From Desulfuromusa sp. (GTDB taxonomy: Bacteria; Desulfobacterota; Desulfuromonadia; Desulfuromonadales; Geopsychrobacteraceae), in contig JADGEB010000001.1 of the NCBI GenBank assembly GCA_016744595.1, positions 146,957 through 210,956 on the forward strand: a stretch of DNA of 64,000 bases, given 5' to 3'. Positions 55,649 to 64,000 of this stretch are shown piece after piece. The first letter of the stretch is position 1. Every line of letters starts with the position of its first letter. Made by a program: the position numbers and the translations under genes. Under the pieces are notes generated by a model. It was not told the DNA's origin, ran no database searches, and saw only the letters and a list, made by a program, of their open reading frames with translations.

Positions 55649-57286
55649 ATGATCGAAGGTAAAATCAGTGGACTGAGAGCTAATCAGGTTAAAGCGCTGG
55701 AGCGAATATACCGGCGTAAAATTCCTGCTGATGAACTCATTACGGGAGAACTGGCGCGCTATCTGACTGAACTGTCTCATGAGTTGAAGCGGCAGCTTGG
55801 TTTGATTATCGATCGTTCCGGGACTATCCAGTACGTCATTGTTGGTGATGATCGTGAGATTGTGATTCCTGATCTGAGCAGATATAGTTTGGGACGGAGT
55901 GGATTGCGTGGATTGCGTTGTGTTCACACCCACTTAAAACAGGAACCCTTGAGCCGGGATGATTTAACCGACCTGGAACTGCTGCGCTTGGATGTGATGG
56001 CGGTTATTGGTGTTGGTGAGGATGGTTTGCCGAGCCACTTTTCTTACTCACATCTTCTGCCAACAAAACAAAAATCGCAAATTGAATTAATTGACTTGGA
56101 TGATTTCCATCATTTTGACCTCGATTATTCTGCATTTATCCGTGCCCTTGATCAGGAAATGGAGCGGGTTGCTGCAGAAACGATTGATCTTTCTGATGGT
56201 CGTGAAAGGGCGTTGCTGATTTCTGTGGGGCAGGGGAGCCGTCAGAGAGTTGAGGATTCCATGGCTGAGCTTGATGAACTTGCTCGGACTGCCAATCTTG
56301 TTGTGATTGATCAGGTTATCCAGCGGCCGCGAAAATTAAATCCTCGGTTTCTCGTTGGTGAAGGGAAATTACGGGAGATTATCATCAGCGCACTACAGCA
56401 ACGTGCGACACTGTTGGTGTTTGATCAAGATCTGACCCCGAACCAAATTCGATCCATTTCAGAGAGCACTGAAATGAAAGTTATCGATCGAAGTCAGTTG
56501 ATTCTCGACATCTTTGCTAAACGGGCACAATCTCGGGATGGAAAAGTTCAGGTAGAACTTGCACAACTGAAATACATTCTTCCTCGTTTGTCTGGAAAAG
56601 GGACTGCAATGTCGCGCCTTATGGGTGGCATTGGGGGGCGTGGCCCAGGCGAGACTAAGTTGGAAACGGATCGAAGGCGCATTCGTGATAAAATCCGCCG
56701 ATTGGAGAAGCAGCTGGATTCTCTTGGGCGTGGTCGGGTGCAACGACGCCAGAAACGGATTCGTGCTGGGCTGCCTATTGTCTCTATTGTTGGTTACACG
56801 AATGCTGGAAAATCGACATTATTGAACGCACTGACCCAGAGTGATGTATTAACTGAAGATCTCCTTTTTGCTACATTGGATACCGCCACTCGACGGTTAC
56901 GTTTTCCGCTGGATCGTGAAGTGATTATCACTGATACCGTTGGTTTTATTCGTGATCTGCCACCGAGTTTGATCGGTGCTTTCAAAGCAACACTGGAAGA
57001 GTTGGAAGATGCAGACCTGCTACTGCATCTGGTTGATTTATCAAATCCCCGCTATGATGAACAGATAAGGGCGGTTGATAAAATTCTCAATGATTTGGAA
57101 CTTGGAACCCAACAGAGGTTGTTGGTATTCAATAAAATTGATCAGGTCTCTGCAGAAGACCTGCCAAATATCTGCCGCCGTTACGAAGCAATCGCCGTTT
57201 CTGCTTTGAGTCGTGAAAGCTTTAATCCATTACTGAGTGAAATGCAACATCGATTTTGGCCAGAAGAAGACGTTTCCTTGACTTAG
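55649..57286 (+). CDS. hflX: GTPase HflX
   Basis: HflX is a ribosome-associated GTPase that splits stalled ribosomes. The P-loop GYTNAGKSTLLNAL is near residue 380, with G3 DTVGFIRDLP and G4 NKID. The Gly-rich GGIGGRGPGETKLETDRR before the G domain is a family hallmark. At 545 residues it is longer than the E. coli protein (426), with about 190 extra residues at the N-terminus. This long form is familiar from deltaproteobacteria and Gram-positives. It stands between fabI and the transglycosylase gene. Confidence 0.94.
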   Translation: MIEGKISGLRANQVKALERIYRRKIPADELITGELARYLTELSHELKRQLGLIIDRSGTIQYVIVGDDREIVIPDLSRYSLGRSGLRGLRCVHTHLKQEPLSRDDLTDLELLRLDVMAVIGVGEDGLPSHFSYSHLLPTKQKSQIELIDLDDFHHFDLDYSAFIRALDQEMERVAAETIDLSDGRERALLISVGQGSRQRVEDSMAELDELARTANLVVIDQVIQRPRKLNPRFLVGEGKLREIIISALQQRATLLVFDQDLTPNQIRSISESTEMKVIDRSQLILDIFAKRAQSRDGKVQVELAQLKYILPRLSGKGTAMSRLMGGIGGRGPGETKLETDRRRIRDKIRRLEKQLDSLGRGRVQRRQKRIRAGLPIVSIVGYTNAGKSTLLNALTQSDVLTEDLLFATLDTATRRLRFPLDREVIITDTVGFIRDLPPSLIGAFKATLEELEDADLLLHLVDLSNPRYDEQIRAVDKILNDLELGTQQRLLVFNKIDQVSAEDLPNICRRYEAIAVSALSRESFNPLLSEMQHRFWPEEDVSLT

Positions 57287-57357
57287 TTCTTAGAATCCAT
57301 TAAATTCCTATTAGTATGAATTAATGCTTATTGGTGTGTGTATGTTGGAGTTATTGA

Positions 57358-58980
57358 ATGATTAAGTATGTTCCTCTTTTGTTGTTGCCGATTCTCTTTG
57401 GCTGTAATTCAGCTATGCAAAATATCGGAATATTGCCAGAAAATCAGACAATAAAAGAATCTATTGTCTCAAAAGAAAAACCGGAAGGTTCCGAAAAACA
57501 GCTCTCAATTGCTGCGGGTAAAAGTAAGCCTGATATTGAAAAATTTGAATTGTCGCTCATAAAAACACTTCCCGAACCAATCAACGAATATTTGCTAACC
57601 GACTCATTACTTCCCTATTCTGGTGATTTTCCCCTCAGTGAGCATGCTCGTGTTGACAAACTGATTAAGCGATATAGTGGTTCAAGTAAAAAAATGTTTG
57701 GAAGATGGCTTGAAAGGGCTGGGCGCTATATTCCAAAAATCCAGATGGTGTTTGCTGACGAGGGGATTCCCCTGGATCTGGCGTATCTGGCGATGATTGA
57801 GTCTGGGTTCAATGTTCGAGCTTATAGTTGGGCACATGCGGCTGGGCCTTGGCAATTTATTGAAAGCACCGGCCGTTTATACGGCTTGAATAACGATTGG
57901 TGGCAGGATGGACGTTTGGATCTTGAGAGATCTACACGGGCTGCAGCCAAGCATTTAAAATATTTGCATAAACGTTTTGATGGCGATTGGTATTTGGCGG
58001 TTGCAGCATATAATGCTGGTGGTGGAAAAGTCCGCAAGGCAGTGAGAAAAAGTGGTAGTCGGGACTTTTGGGTTTTGACTGAAGGTCGTGTGTTGCAAGA
58101 GGAAACCAAAAACTACCTGCCGAAATTACTGGCTTCTTTAAATATTGTTAGAAATTTGGAGGCTTACGGTTTTGCTGATTTGGATTTTGATGAACCAATT
58201 AGCTATGAAACAGTCACTCTTGAAACTAGTACGGATCTTGAAATACTTGCCAAGTTTTGTAGCATCAGCTATCGGGAATTGAAAGACTTGAATCCTGAAT
58301 TAAAACGTTGGTGTACTCCTCCTGGGATAACCAATTATCAGCTTCGAGTCCCCTTTGGTAGTGCTGAACACGTTAGTACTCTCTATGCCAAGCTCCCTAA
58401 GAATCAGCGAGCTAGTTATCATCGTCATCAAATTAAATCAGGGGATACTTTACAGGTTATGGCACGAAAATATAAGATTCGTGTTGATGATATTATTGCG
58501 TTGAATAATATTAAAAACCCTAGGGCCTTACAGATTGGACAAAATCTGATTCTGCCTTTAAAGGAGGGTTTTATAGCTCTTCCAGCCAATGCCTTGGAGG
58601 ACAGTTATGTCAGGAGTCGTCGTAGAACCTATAAGGTTCGTAGCGGGGATAGCCTTTGGTCGATCGCTAGACGCAATAATGTGACACAGAAAGAATTGCG
58701 GGTCTGGAACAAACTGGGGTGGAGTAATTTGCTTAGACCAGGTCAGGTTCTTGCGGTTTCAAAGGCGGGGGGGCGCGCTGTGGCAAAAAAACAAACAAAA
58801 AAAGGACCGTCTCGTAAACTGGTTTACAAAGTTGTCCCCGGGGACACTCTCTGGGATATTGGCCGTCAGTTCGATGTTGCTACGGAAGAAATTCGGCGTT
58901 GGAATGAACTTTCCCACGGGCACATTCTCCGTCCGGGACAAAAACTTACCTTGATGGTTTCAGCCAGTCGACAGGGTTGA
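57358..58980 (+). CDS. MltD-like membrane-bound lytic transglycosylase with three LysM domains
   Basis: This 540-residue lipoprotein (lipobox LFGC near residue 16) cleaves peptidoglycan. The SLT domain spans about residues 125-260, with the catalytic Glu in LAYLAMIESGFN and the family motifs AAGPWQFIESTGRLYGL and AVAAYNAGGGKV. Three LysM domains follow, starting near HQIKSGDTLQVMARKY, YKVRSGDSLWSIAR and YKVVPGDTLWDIGRQF. The architecture is that of MltD. It begins 71 bases after hflX and has its own ribosome site. Confidence 0.93.
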   Translation: MIKYVPLLLLPILFGCNSAMQNIGILPENQTIKESIVSKEKPEGSEKQLSIAAGKSKPDIEKFELSLIKTLPEPINEYLLTDSLLPYSGDFPLSEHARVDKLIKRYSGSSKKMFGRWLERAGRYIPKIQMVFADEGIPLDLAYLAMIESGFNVRAYSWAHAAGPWQFIESTGRLYGLNNDWWQDGRLDLERSTRAAAKHLKYLHKRFDGDWYLAVAAYNAGGGKVRKAVRKSGSRDFWVLTEGRVLQEETKNYLPKLLASLNIVRNLEAYGFADLDFDEPISYETVTLETSTDLEILAKFCSISYRELKDLNPELKRWCTPPGITNYQLRVPFGSAEHVSTLYAKLPKNQRASYHRHQIKSGDTLQVMARKYKIRVDDIIALNNIKNPRALQIGQNLILPLKEGFIALPANALEDSYVRSRRRTYKVRSGDSLWSIARRNNVTQKELRVWNKLGWSNLLRPGQVLAVSKAGGRAVAKKQTKKGPSRKLVYKVVPGDTLWDIGRQFDVATEEIRRWNELSHGHILRPGQKLTLMVSASRQG

Positions 58981-59074
58981 TGGTTTTTGTTTATTTTTAA
59001 TCATCTTGCTTCGTTCAGAGAATCCACTTTGTCGTGTTGATCTATTCCCCTGTTTCTACAAATTCAAATAATAT

Positions 59075-59111
59075 CAAACAGAGAGTATGATTTGTGCTCT
59101 CTGTTTGTTTT
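59075..59111 (+). terminator. Intrinsic terminator after the transglycosylase gene
   Basis: A perfect 11-base stem (CAAACAGAGAG, 59075-59085, with 59097-59107) is followed by TTTT. The rest of 58981-59233 shows no gene. Confidence 0.8.
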
Positions 59112-59233
59112 GACATTTTCTGTGTGGGTTGCTAAGGTTCAGCGCCTGAATATGCTAGCACTGTCGGGCAATCAATGAACTGGCTGCTGGAGCCTAACCT
59201 CTTCCGCTATCTATCTGTAAAAGGATTATCTCG

Positions 59234-59956
59234 ATGCTTAATATGCTGATTTCGTTTGCCTGCTCAGCTTTGTCATCTGCCCTGATGATGAGGTTTGTCA
59301 CTCCTAATATGTGGATAACTATGGCCGTTTCTGCCGTGGTTTTTGCTGGAATTTTCATGCTGCTCACCCGGATCACTATGAAAAAAGTTGGTGCGTTGAT
59401 GGAAGTTGCACAGCGCGATATGATGGCAAATCGGAGTGATAAGGCAGTAAAAGAACTTTTGGATGGTATGAAATATGGTGCTTGGCAAATCTATGTCAAA
59501 CAACAGATCCAGTCGCAAATTGGAACCATTTACTACCTCAAACGAGATTTCAAAGAGGCAGTTCCTTATTTAGAAAAAGGTTTTGTGCGTAACTGGGTGA
59601 GCATGTCAATGCTTGCGATCACCTATATGAAGAAGAATAAAACCAGTAAAATGGTAGAGACCTTTGGTAAGGCGGTTTCGGGCAATCGTAAAGAACCTAT
59701 GGTTTACGCTGTCTATGCTTTTTGTATGGATCGTATTGGAGAACGTGGCAAAGCCGTTGAAGTGTTGAAGAAGGGGATTGCCAAAACCAGCGATGAACGT
59801 TTACAGGAAAATATGGATCTTCTTGAGTCTGGAAAAAAGATGAAGATGAAGGGCTTTGGTGATATGTGGTACCAATTTCATTTGGAAAAACAAGGTGCTA
59901 TTATCAAGAAACAAACAAAAGCGATGACCGGGCGTCGTAAGCAGGTTTTACGCTGA
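59234..59956 (+). CDS. Membrane protein with TPR-like repeats
   Basis: This 240-residue protein has two membrane segments at the N-terminus (about 3-22 and 27-47), then a helical region with TPR-like spacing (AVKELLDGMKYG, KEAVPYLEKGF, GKAVEVLKKGIAK). The C-terminus is strongly basic. I do not recognise a named family. It is 10 bases upstream of the Smr gene and probably cotranscribed. A scaffold role at the membrane is an inference from the fold only. Confidence 0.75.
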   Translation: MLNMLISFACSALSSALMMRFVTPNMWITMAVSAVVFAGIFMLLTRITMKKVGALMEVAQRDMMANRSDKAVKELLDGMKYGAWQIYVKQQIQSQIGTIYYLKRDFKEAVPYLEKGFVRNWVSMSMLAITYMKKNKTSKMVETFGKAVSGNRKEPMVYAVYAFCMDRIGERGKAVEVLKKGIAKTSDERLQENMDLLESGKKMKMKGFGDMWYQFHLEKQGAIIKKQTKAMTGRRKQVLR

Positions 59957-59965
59957 GGACTCTTC

Positions 59966-60646
59966 ATGGCTGAAAATAAAAAATCTGCCAACCCAAAAAA
60001 ACAAGAATTTAATAGTGACCCTTTCAGGAATCTGAAGGGGTTTGCTGTTTCTGCCCCAGAGATACAAGAACAGAAGCCTCCAGAACAGAAGCAGCCTCGT
60101 AAAAAGATTTTTGGTTCGTTTGCCGAGGAGATGGAAATGCTCGGCGTAAAACAGTTGAATCCAGAGCTCGATACTAAACAGAAGCTCTCTGATGGTCAAT
60201 CACCTTTGGATCAGTCTATGGTTGAGATTGAAGATCAGACTGACGAGGAATTGTTCTATGCGGCAATAGATGGTTTTTCGGTACGTTTTGATGATCATTT
60301 ACCTGAAAATGATCTACCTGTCACGAAAGCAGTACCACGACGGATGAAACAGTTGAAGCAGGGCAATCTGACTCCTGATGCTTCTCTCGACTTGCATGGT
60401 TGCCTGCGTGTCGATGTTATAGAAAAGTTGCGCCACTTTCTCCAGAATGCGCAACATCAGGACTGGCAGACTTTATTGGTGATTACAGGAAAAGGTTTAC
60501 ATTCCGAAAATGGTATATCGATCCTACGTGATGAAGTCGAACAATTCTTGACTGGTGAAGGTAAGAAATTTGTTGCTGAATGGGGACGTGCACCAAGGCA
60601 ATATGGCGGGGATGGCGCCCTGATTTTATTTTTACGGAAAAAATAG
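59966..60646 (+). CDS. Smr domain protein
   Basis: This 226-residue protein ends in a Smr domain (about 135-226), the small MutS-related nuclease-like fold: LDLHGCLRVDVIEKLRHFL, VITGKGLHSENG and the C-terminal APRQYGGDGALILFLRK. The LDxHG and TGxG signatures are present. The first 130 residues are Lys-, Glu- and Pro-rich and probably flexible. Recent work on other Smr proteins links them to cleavage of mRNA at collided ribosomes. A role in DNA or RNA cleavage is therefore likely but not specific. Confidence 0.88.
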   Translation: MAENKKSANPKKQEFNSDPFRNLKGFAVSAPEIQEQKPPEQKQPRKKIFGSFAEEMEMLGVKQLNPELDTKQKLSDGQSPLDQSMVEIEDQTDEELFYAAIDGFSVRFDDHLPENDLPVTKAVPRRMKQLKQGNLTPDASLDLHGCLRVDVIEKLRHFLQNAQHQDWQTLLVITGKGLHSENGISILRDEVEQFLTGEGKKFVAEWGRAPRQYGGDGALILFLRKK

Positions 60647-60826
60647 TATCAATTGGAATAATAAGTATCACGGCAATTGATTCTTTCAAGACATGTTAAT
60701 TTTTAATGCAGATGATTTAATCCACTAAATTCTTCTCTATATTTTCTATTCAGCTGTACCCAGATAATTCCATTATTTTATTCTTTTAGTTATCCATAAT
60801 AATGAGGAAAATAGTGTTTCTCTTTC

Positions 60827-60913
60827 TTGACTGAGATAGTGTGTTAGCATATATTTTTAAATACGTGTTGATTGCGTGACTGTCATGAATTCACTAAACC
60901 GATATTTCATCGG
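60827..60913 (+). promoter_or_regulatory. Promoter and possible operator of the cysteine synthase gene
   Basis: TTGACT (60827-60832), a 17-base spacer and TATATT (60850-60855) make a strong sigma-70 promoter. In the leader, ACCGAT-ATTTC-ATCGGG (about 60898-60914) is an inverted repeat that could bind an Rrf2-type (CymR or IscR-like) regulator or form a small hairpin. The stretch 60647-60826 shows no gene. Confidence 0.5.
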
Positions 60914-60945
60914 GAATTTAATTTACAAAGACGGAGGAGACAATA

Positions 60946-61893
60946 ATGACGCTGTTTTTTGCTGACAATTCCCTTTCAATTGGCCGCACACCTCTGGTTC
61001 GACTGAATCGGGTGATTTCCCCTGGCGGGGCAAAAGTCTATGGTAAAATAGAGGGACGCAACCCAGCCTATTCGGTTAAATGCCGCATTGGAGCTTCAAT
61101 GATTCGGGATGCCCAACAAAAGGGAACCTTGAAACATGGAATGGAGATTGTGGAACCGACCAGTGGCAATACTGGGATTGCTCTAGCTTTTGTTGCAGCT
61201 GCCAAAGGAATTCCATTGACTTTGACAATGCCTGAGACGATGAGTATTGAGCGACGCAAGGTTCTCATGGCATTTGGAGCAAAGTTGATTTTAACAGCTG
61301 GGGCTAAGGGAATGGCTGGGGCAGTTAATGAAGCTGAGAAAATGGCAGAGGAAGATCCTGATCGGTATTTGTTGCTGCATCAGTTTAAAAATCCTGCCAA
61401 TCCTGAGATTCATGTTGAAACCACCGGGCCAGAAATATGGGATGACCTGGGAGGGAAAATTGACGTTCTGGTTGCTGGGGTTGGAACTGGCGGAACTATC
61501 AGTGGCATTTCACGTTATATAAAGCAGATAAGGGGAAAATCAATCCTTTCTGTTGCCGTCGAGCCTGAGGATAGCGCAGTTATTAGTCAACATCTTGCTG
61601 GCGAAATGTTGCAGCCAGGCCCACATAAAATTCAGGGGATTGGTGCTGGTTTTATCCCGGATACCCTTGATCTGGGTATGGTTGATCGGGTTGAGAAGGT
61701 AAGCAATGATGAGGCCTATGAGTACGCTAGACGTTTGACTCGGGAGGAGGGAGTGCTATCAGGAATCTCTTGTGGGGCGGCAACTGCTGTAGCTGCCAGA
61801 TTATCCGTGCAACCAGAATTTGCAGAAAAAAATATTGTCGTAATTTTACCCGATTCAGGAGAACGTTATTTGAGTAGTGATTTGTTTTCTTGA
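60946..61893 (+). CDS. Cysteine synthase (O-acetylserine sulfhydrylase)
   Basis: This 315-residue PLP enzyme makes cysteine from O-acetylserine and sulfide. The PLP Lys lies in [11 protein letters not shown] near residue 45, the substrate loop is TSGNTGIAL and the phosphate-binding loop is [10 protein letters not shown]. Either cysK or cysM could be the right name; the sequence [15 protein letters not shown] and the PQ-type [13 protein letters not shown] favour the CysK subgroup. GGAGG lies nine bases before the ATG. It is alone behind its own promoter. Confidence 0.93.
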   Translation: MTLFFADNSLSIGRTPLVRLNRVISPGGAKVYGKIEGRNPAYSVKCRIGASMIRDAQQKGTLKHGMEIVEPTSGNTGIALAFVAAAKGIPLTLTMPETMSIERRKVLMAFGAKLILTAGAKGMAGAVNEAEKMAEEDPDRYLLLHQFKNPANPEIHVETTGPEIWDDLGGKIDVLVAGVGTGGTISGISRYIKQIRGKSILSVAVEPEDSAVISQHLAGEMLQPGPHKIQGIGAGFIPDTLDLGMVDRVEKVSNDEAYEYARRLTREEGVLSGISCGAATAVAARLSVQPEFAEKNIVVILPDSGERYLSSDLFS

Positions 61894-61992
61894 TATTGTA
61901 TAACTTTTAGGGTGAATTTTGAAATTTGCTGAAATATGTTACTCTTTGCATCTTGGGATGAGTTTTTTTGTGGTTTTTAGTGAGGGTTATTA

Positions 61993-63774
61993 ATGTACGA
62001 ACCGTTGGAACTGGATGAGCCTGAAAACAAGGCTGGTCTGATCGGGATCTTAAATCAAGCACAGGAATGCCTTGATTGCTTGGATGATGATTACTCTGAT
62101 GGCAGGAGAGAACTGGAGTCCCTCCAAGATCGTCTTACTGCAGGACAATTCCGCTTAGCTGTACTGGGGCAGTTTAAACGCGGGAAAAGTACCCTATTAA
62201 ATGCTTTGCTCGGGGATAACCTCCTACCAACTGATATTCTTCCTGTGACTGCAATTCCGACATTTATTGGGTCTGCTGATAAAATTGATGTTCAAGTTTC
62301 TTTTGATACAGAGATAGAGCCGGTTAAATATTCTTTGTCGTCGAGCCCATCATTGGGTGATTTTTTGACTGAATATGTGACCGAAGCGGGTAATCCGAAT
62401 AATCAGCATCAGGTAAAACAAGTTGATGTTTATCATCCAGCTGAAATGCTTAAGCAGGGCATTGTTCTGATTGATACTCCTGGTATCGGTTCAACCCATA
62501 AGCACAACACCAAAGTGGCTTATCAGGTTCTACCGCAGTGTGATGCTGCACTTTTTCTGGTTTCACCCGACCCACCTATTACTGAAATCGAACTTGACTA
62601 TCTCAAAGAGATTCACCAACGTTTACCAAGAACTTTTTTTCTGTTAAATAAGGTCGATTTTCTTAACGAAGAAGAGAAAAATATTTCTTTGAAGTTTTTA
62701 GCCGACCAGTTGTCACCCCTTTGTAATGGGGTTCCACAAGTGTTGCCGGTGTCTGCGCGCAAGGGATTAGAAGCACGTCTTGCTGGTGATGCTGATGGTT
62801 GGAAAAATAGTGGTATGCAGCAGGTTGAGCAGAATTTGATCGATTTTTTTGCCCGTGAAAAGCAGCAAATTCTTCATGATTCGCTGCAACGTCGAACTTG
62901 TGATCAGCTCAATAGTATTAATATGCAGTTACAGCTTTCTTTAAGTGCTTTGATGTTACCAGAAGTAGAATTGAAACAGAGAATTGGGCAGTTCAGGCAA
63001 TCATTACCTGATGTAGAACGGGAACAACAGGCTGCAAAAGATATTTTGTCTGGGGATCTGAAACGGGTTACTGACCGCTTAACCAAGGAAGTTGAGCTGG
63101 TTCGTAGCCAAGCTAAAGAAAAAATCATCGGTCAGTTGGAAAGCTATATTCGATCGATAGCGGAGACAGAAGAGTTGGAGCGTTTAGTACGCGAAACACT
63201 GCTGCAGGAGCTGCCAGTATTTTTTGCCCCGGCAATGTGCAAGGTTGCTGAAATTATTAGCGCTGAGGCGACTGAAGTGCTGACTCTGCATCAGCAAAGA
63301 AGTAATCGATTGATCGAACAGGTTAGGCAGATTGCTGCAGAGCTTTTTGATATCCCTTATCATGCCCCTACTGTGAGCCGTTCCTATACCATGTTTGAAA
63401 TGTCGGGATGGAGCAATGATTTGTTTATTTCGGATATGGATCCCTTTGGGCAACGTATTTCACGTAAATTTTTTAGCCAAAAGTTCAGGCGAAAAAGGAC
63501 TGTGAAAAGATTGCGTGAAGAGGGATATAAATTGCTCAATCAAAATGTCGAACAGATCAATTGGGCATTGCGGCGCGGGTTGGATGAGAACTTTTGTCAG
63601 TTTGGTGTCGAACTGTCTGAACAATTGGAGAAGACGATTTCTGCAACCAGAAAAGCAATGGAGGTGGCCTTGCAAAAAAAGGAGTCACACTCGCATGAAA
63701 CAACTGTAAGGGAGATCAAGCTTAAGCAGGTACTAGGTAAATTGCAAAAAATTATTAACCAGCTAGATACGTAA
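61993..63774 (+). CDS. Dynamin-like GTPase
   Basis: This 593-residue protein belongs to the bacterial dynamin-like family. G1 is GQFKRGKSTLLNALLG near residue 60, the switch region LPTDILPVTAIPT follows, G3 is DTPGIGS and G4 is NKVD. Long helical segments fill the C-terminal half (from about 300), as expected for a stalk. There is no clear transmembrane helix; a hydrophobic or basic tip that binds lipid is not obvious. Related proteins act in membrane remodelling or protection. No partner dynamin gene is adjacent, though many bacterial dynamins occur in pairs. An IS element lies just beyond. Confidence 0.85.
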   Translation: MYEPLELDEPENKAGLIGILNQAQECLDCLDDDYSDGRRELESLQDRLTAGQFRLAVLGQFKRGKSTLLNALLGDNLLPTDILPVTAIPTFIGSADKIDVQVSFDTEIEPVKYSLSSSPSLGDFLTEYVTEAGNPNNQHQVKQVDVYHPAEMLKQGIVLIDTPGIGSTHKHNTKVAYQVLPQCDAALFLVSPDPPITEIELDYLKEIHQRLPRTFFLLNKVDFLNEEEKNISLKFLADQLSPLCNGVPQVLPVSARKGLEARLAGDADGWKNSGMQQVEQNLIDFFAREKQQILHDSLQRRTCDQLNSINMQLQLSLSALMLPEVELKQRIGQFRQSLPDVEREQQAAKDILSGDLKRVTDRLTKEVELVRSQAKEKIIGQLESYIRSIAETEELERLVRETLLQELPVFFAPAMCKVAEIISAEATEVLTLHQQRSNRLIEQVRQIAAELFDIPYHAPTVSRSYTMFEMSGWSNDLFISDMDPFGQRISRKFFSQKFRRKRTVKRLREEGYKLLNQNVEQINWALRRGLDENFCQFGVELSEQLEKTISATRKAMEVALQKKESHSHETTVREIKLKQVLGKLQKIINQLDT

Positions 63775-63834
63775 ATGTAGTTTTTGATTTATTGCTGCAA
63801 ATAGTCCGACAGGTTGCTAGCTGAATGATTATTA

Positions 63835-64000
63835 GGGCCTGTAAAGTATTTTGTGTAAATGGCCCGCCGGTCAGAGTAGTGGCATTCGCCCTTCAAACAT
63901 AATCGAAAACTGATTCAGTGCCGATCGCCAATGGTGGATCGGCATTGTCCATTTCTTTGAGATATTCTGCAACGCCAAGTACAGCAGCTTGATCATTGAT
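63835..64000 (-). mobile_element. IS256-family element, one end
   Basis: The minus strand encodes the C-terminus of an IS256-family transposase, and the sequence GGGCCTGTAAAGTATTTTGT from 63835 looks like the terminal inverted repeat of such an element. The other end, and any target duplication, lie outside the window. Confidence 0.8.
63871..64000 (-). CDS. IS256-family transposase, C-terminal fragment (runs off window)
   Basis: The minus strand reads MIKLLYLALQNISKKWTMP, then HHWRSALNQFSIMFEGRMPL, before a TGA whose complement is at 63871-63873. This is the standard C-terminus of IS256-family DDE transposases. The 43 visible codons have no stop, so the copy may be intact, but its catalytic DDE residues are outside the window. 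Confidence 0.88.
   Translation of the reverse strand, partial: SMIKLLYLALQNISKKWTMPIHHWRSALNQFSIMFEGRMPLL

Noticed and set aside
1..64000. tRNA, rRNA and CRISPR loci
   Set aside because: No cloverleaf, rRNA core sequence or regularly spaced repeat was recognised in any gap on either strand.

Overview
The window reads as ordinary chromosome from a low-to-moderate GC Desulfuromonadales-type bacterium (the Geobacter, Desulfuromonas and Pelobacter group, probably free-living and anaerobic). This rests on the gene content: an frdCAB-type succinate dehydrogenase/fumarate reductase, many sigma-54 activators and hybrid kinases, DUF2914 and FapA proteins, a DtxR-FeoA fusion next to feoB, and chemoreceptors ending in EFGKF. 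I found no rRNA, tRNA or CRISPR array. Almost everything is on the + strand and tightly packed.

Layout. 1-12 kb: nadK, recN, an M23 peptidase, secA, a response regulator/GAF/kinase hybrid, argJ, deoB and a DUF2914 protein, closed by a bidirectional terminator facing a minus-strand MucR-type regulator. 12-19 kb: a dGTPase-like HD hydrolase, a three-gene CheW-CheW-receiver operon whose receiver carries a very long acidic tail, then valS. 19-26 kb: sdhC-sdhA-sdhB, a GAF-GGDEF cyclase, and on the minus strand a short PrmA-like methyltransferase, an AEC carrier and a 62-residue secreted repeat protein. 26.5-31 kb: a membrane histidine kinase with its NtrC-type partner, an HtrA protease and a TlpA-type lipoprotein. 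31-34.6 kb: an iron locus (fur, feoB, a 62-residue Cys-rich protein, dtxR-feoA). 34.6-52.5 kb: a large signalling block. A hybrid kinase/sigma-54 activator pair is followed by a convincing -24/-12 promoter and a run of chemotaxis and c-di-GMP genes, several of which are visibly decaying. 52.5-64 kb: leuDC on the minus strand, then fabI, hflX, an MltD-like transglycosylase, a TPR protein, a Smr protein, a cysteine synthase, a dynamin-like GTPase and the end of an IS256-family element that runs off the window.

How the parts work together. The most distinctive region is 34.6-52.5 kb. The activator at 36995-38404 sits directly upstream of a GG-N10-GC promoter and two copies of an AACAACTTTA(G/A)TTG motif, so it probably switches on the downstream operon. 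That operon holds two receivers (one degenerate), a cheW with an internal deletion, an intact chemoreceptor with two zinc-type CZB motifs and a Cys-rich HAMP insertion, a second chemoreceptor broken by an in-frame TAG, a ModA-like lipoprotein beside a PAS-GGDEF-EAL protein, and a GGDEF paralogue that stops exactly where the EAL domain should begin. A second candidate circuit is at 26.1-29 kb. There a small secreted protein with two ELGIGEY repeats has its own sigma-54-like promoter and is divergent from a membrane kinase and sigma-54 activator pair.

Limits. All functions come from reading sequence against known families. No database search, alignment or folding program was run. Start codons were chosen from ribosome binding sites and family lengths.
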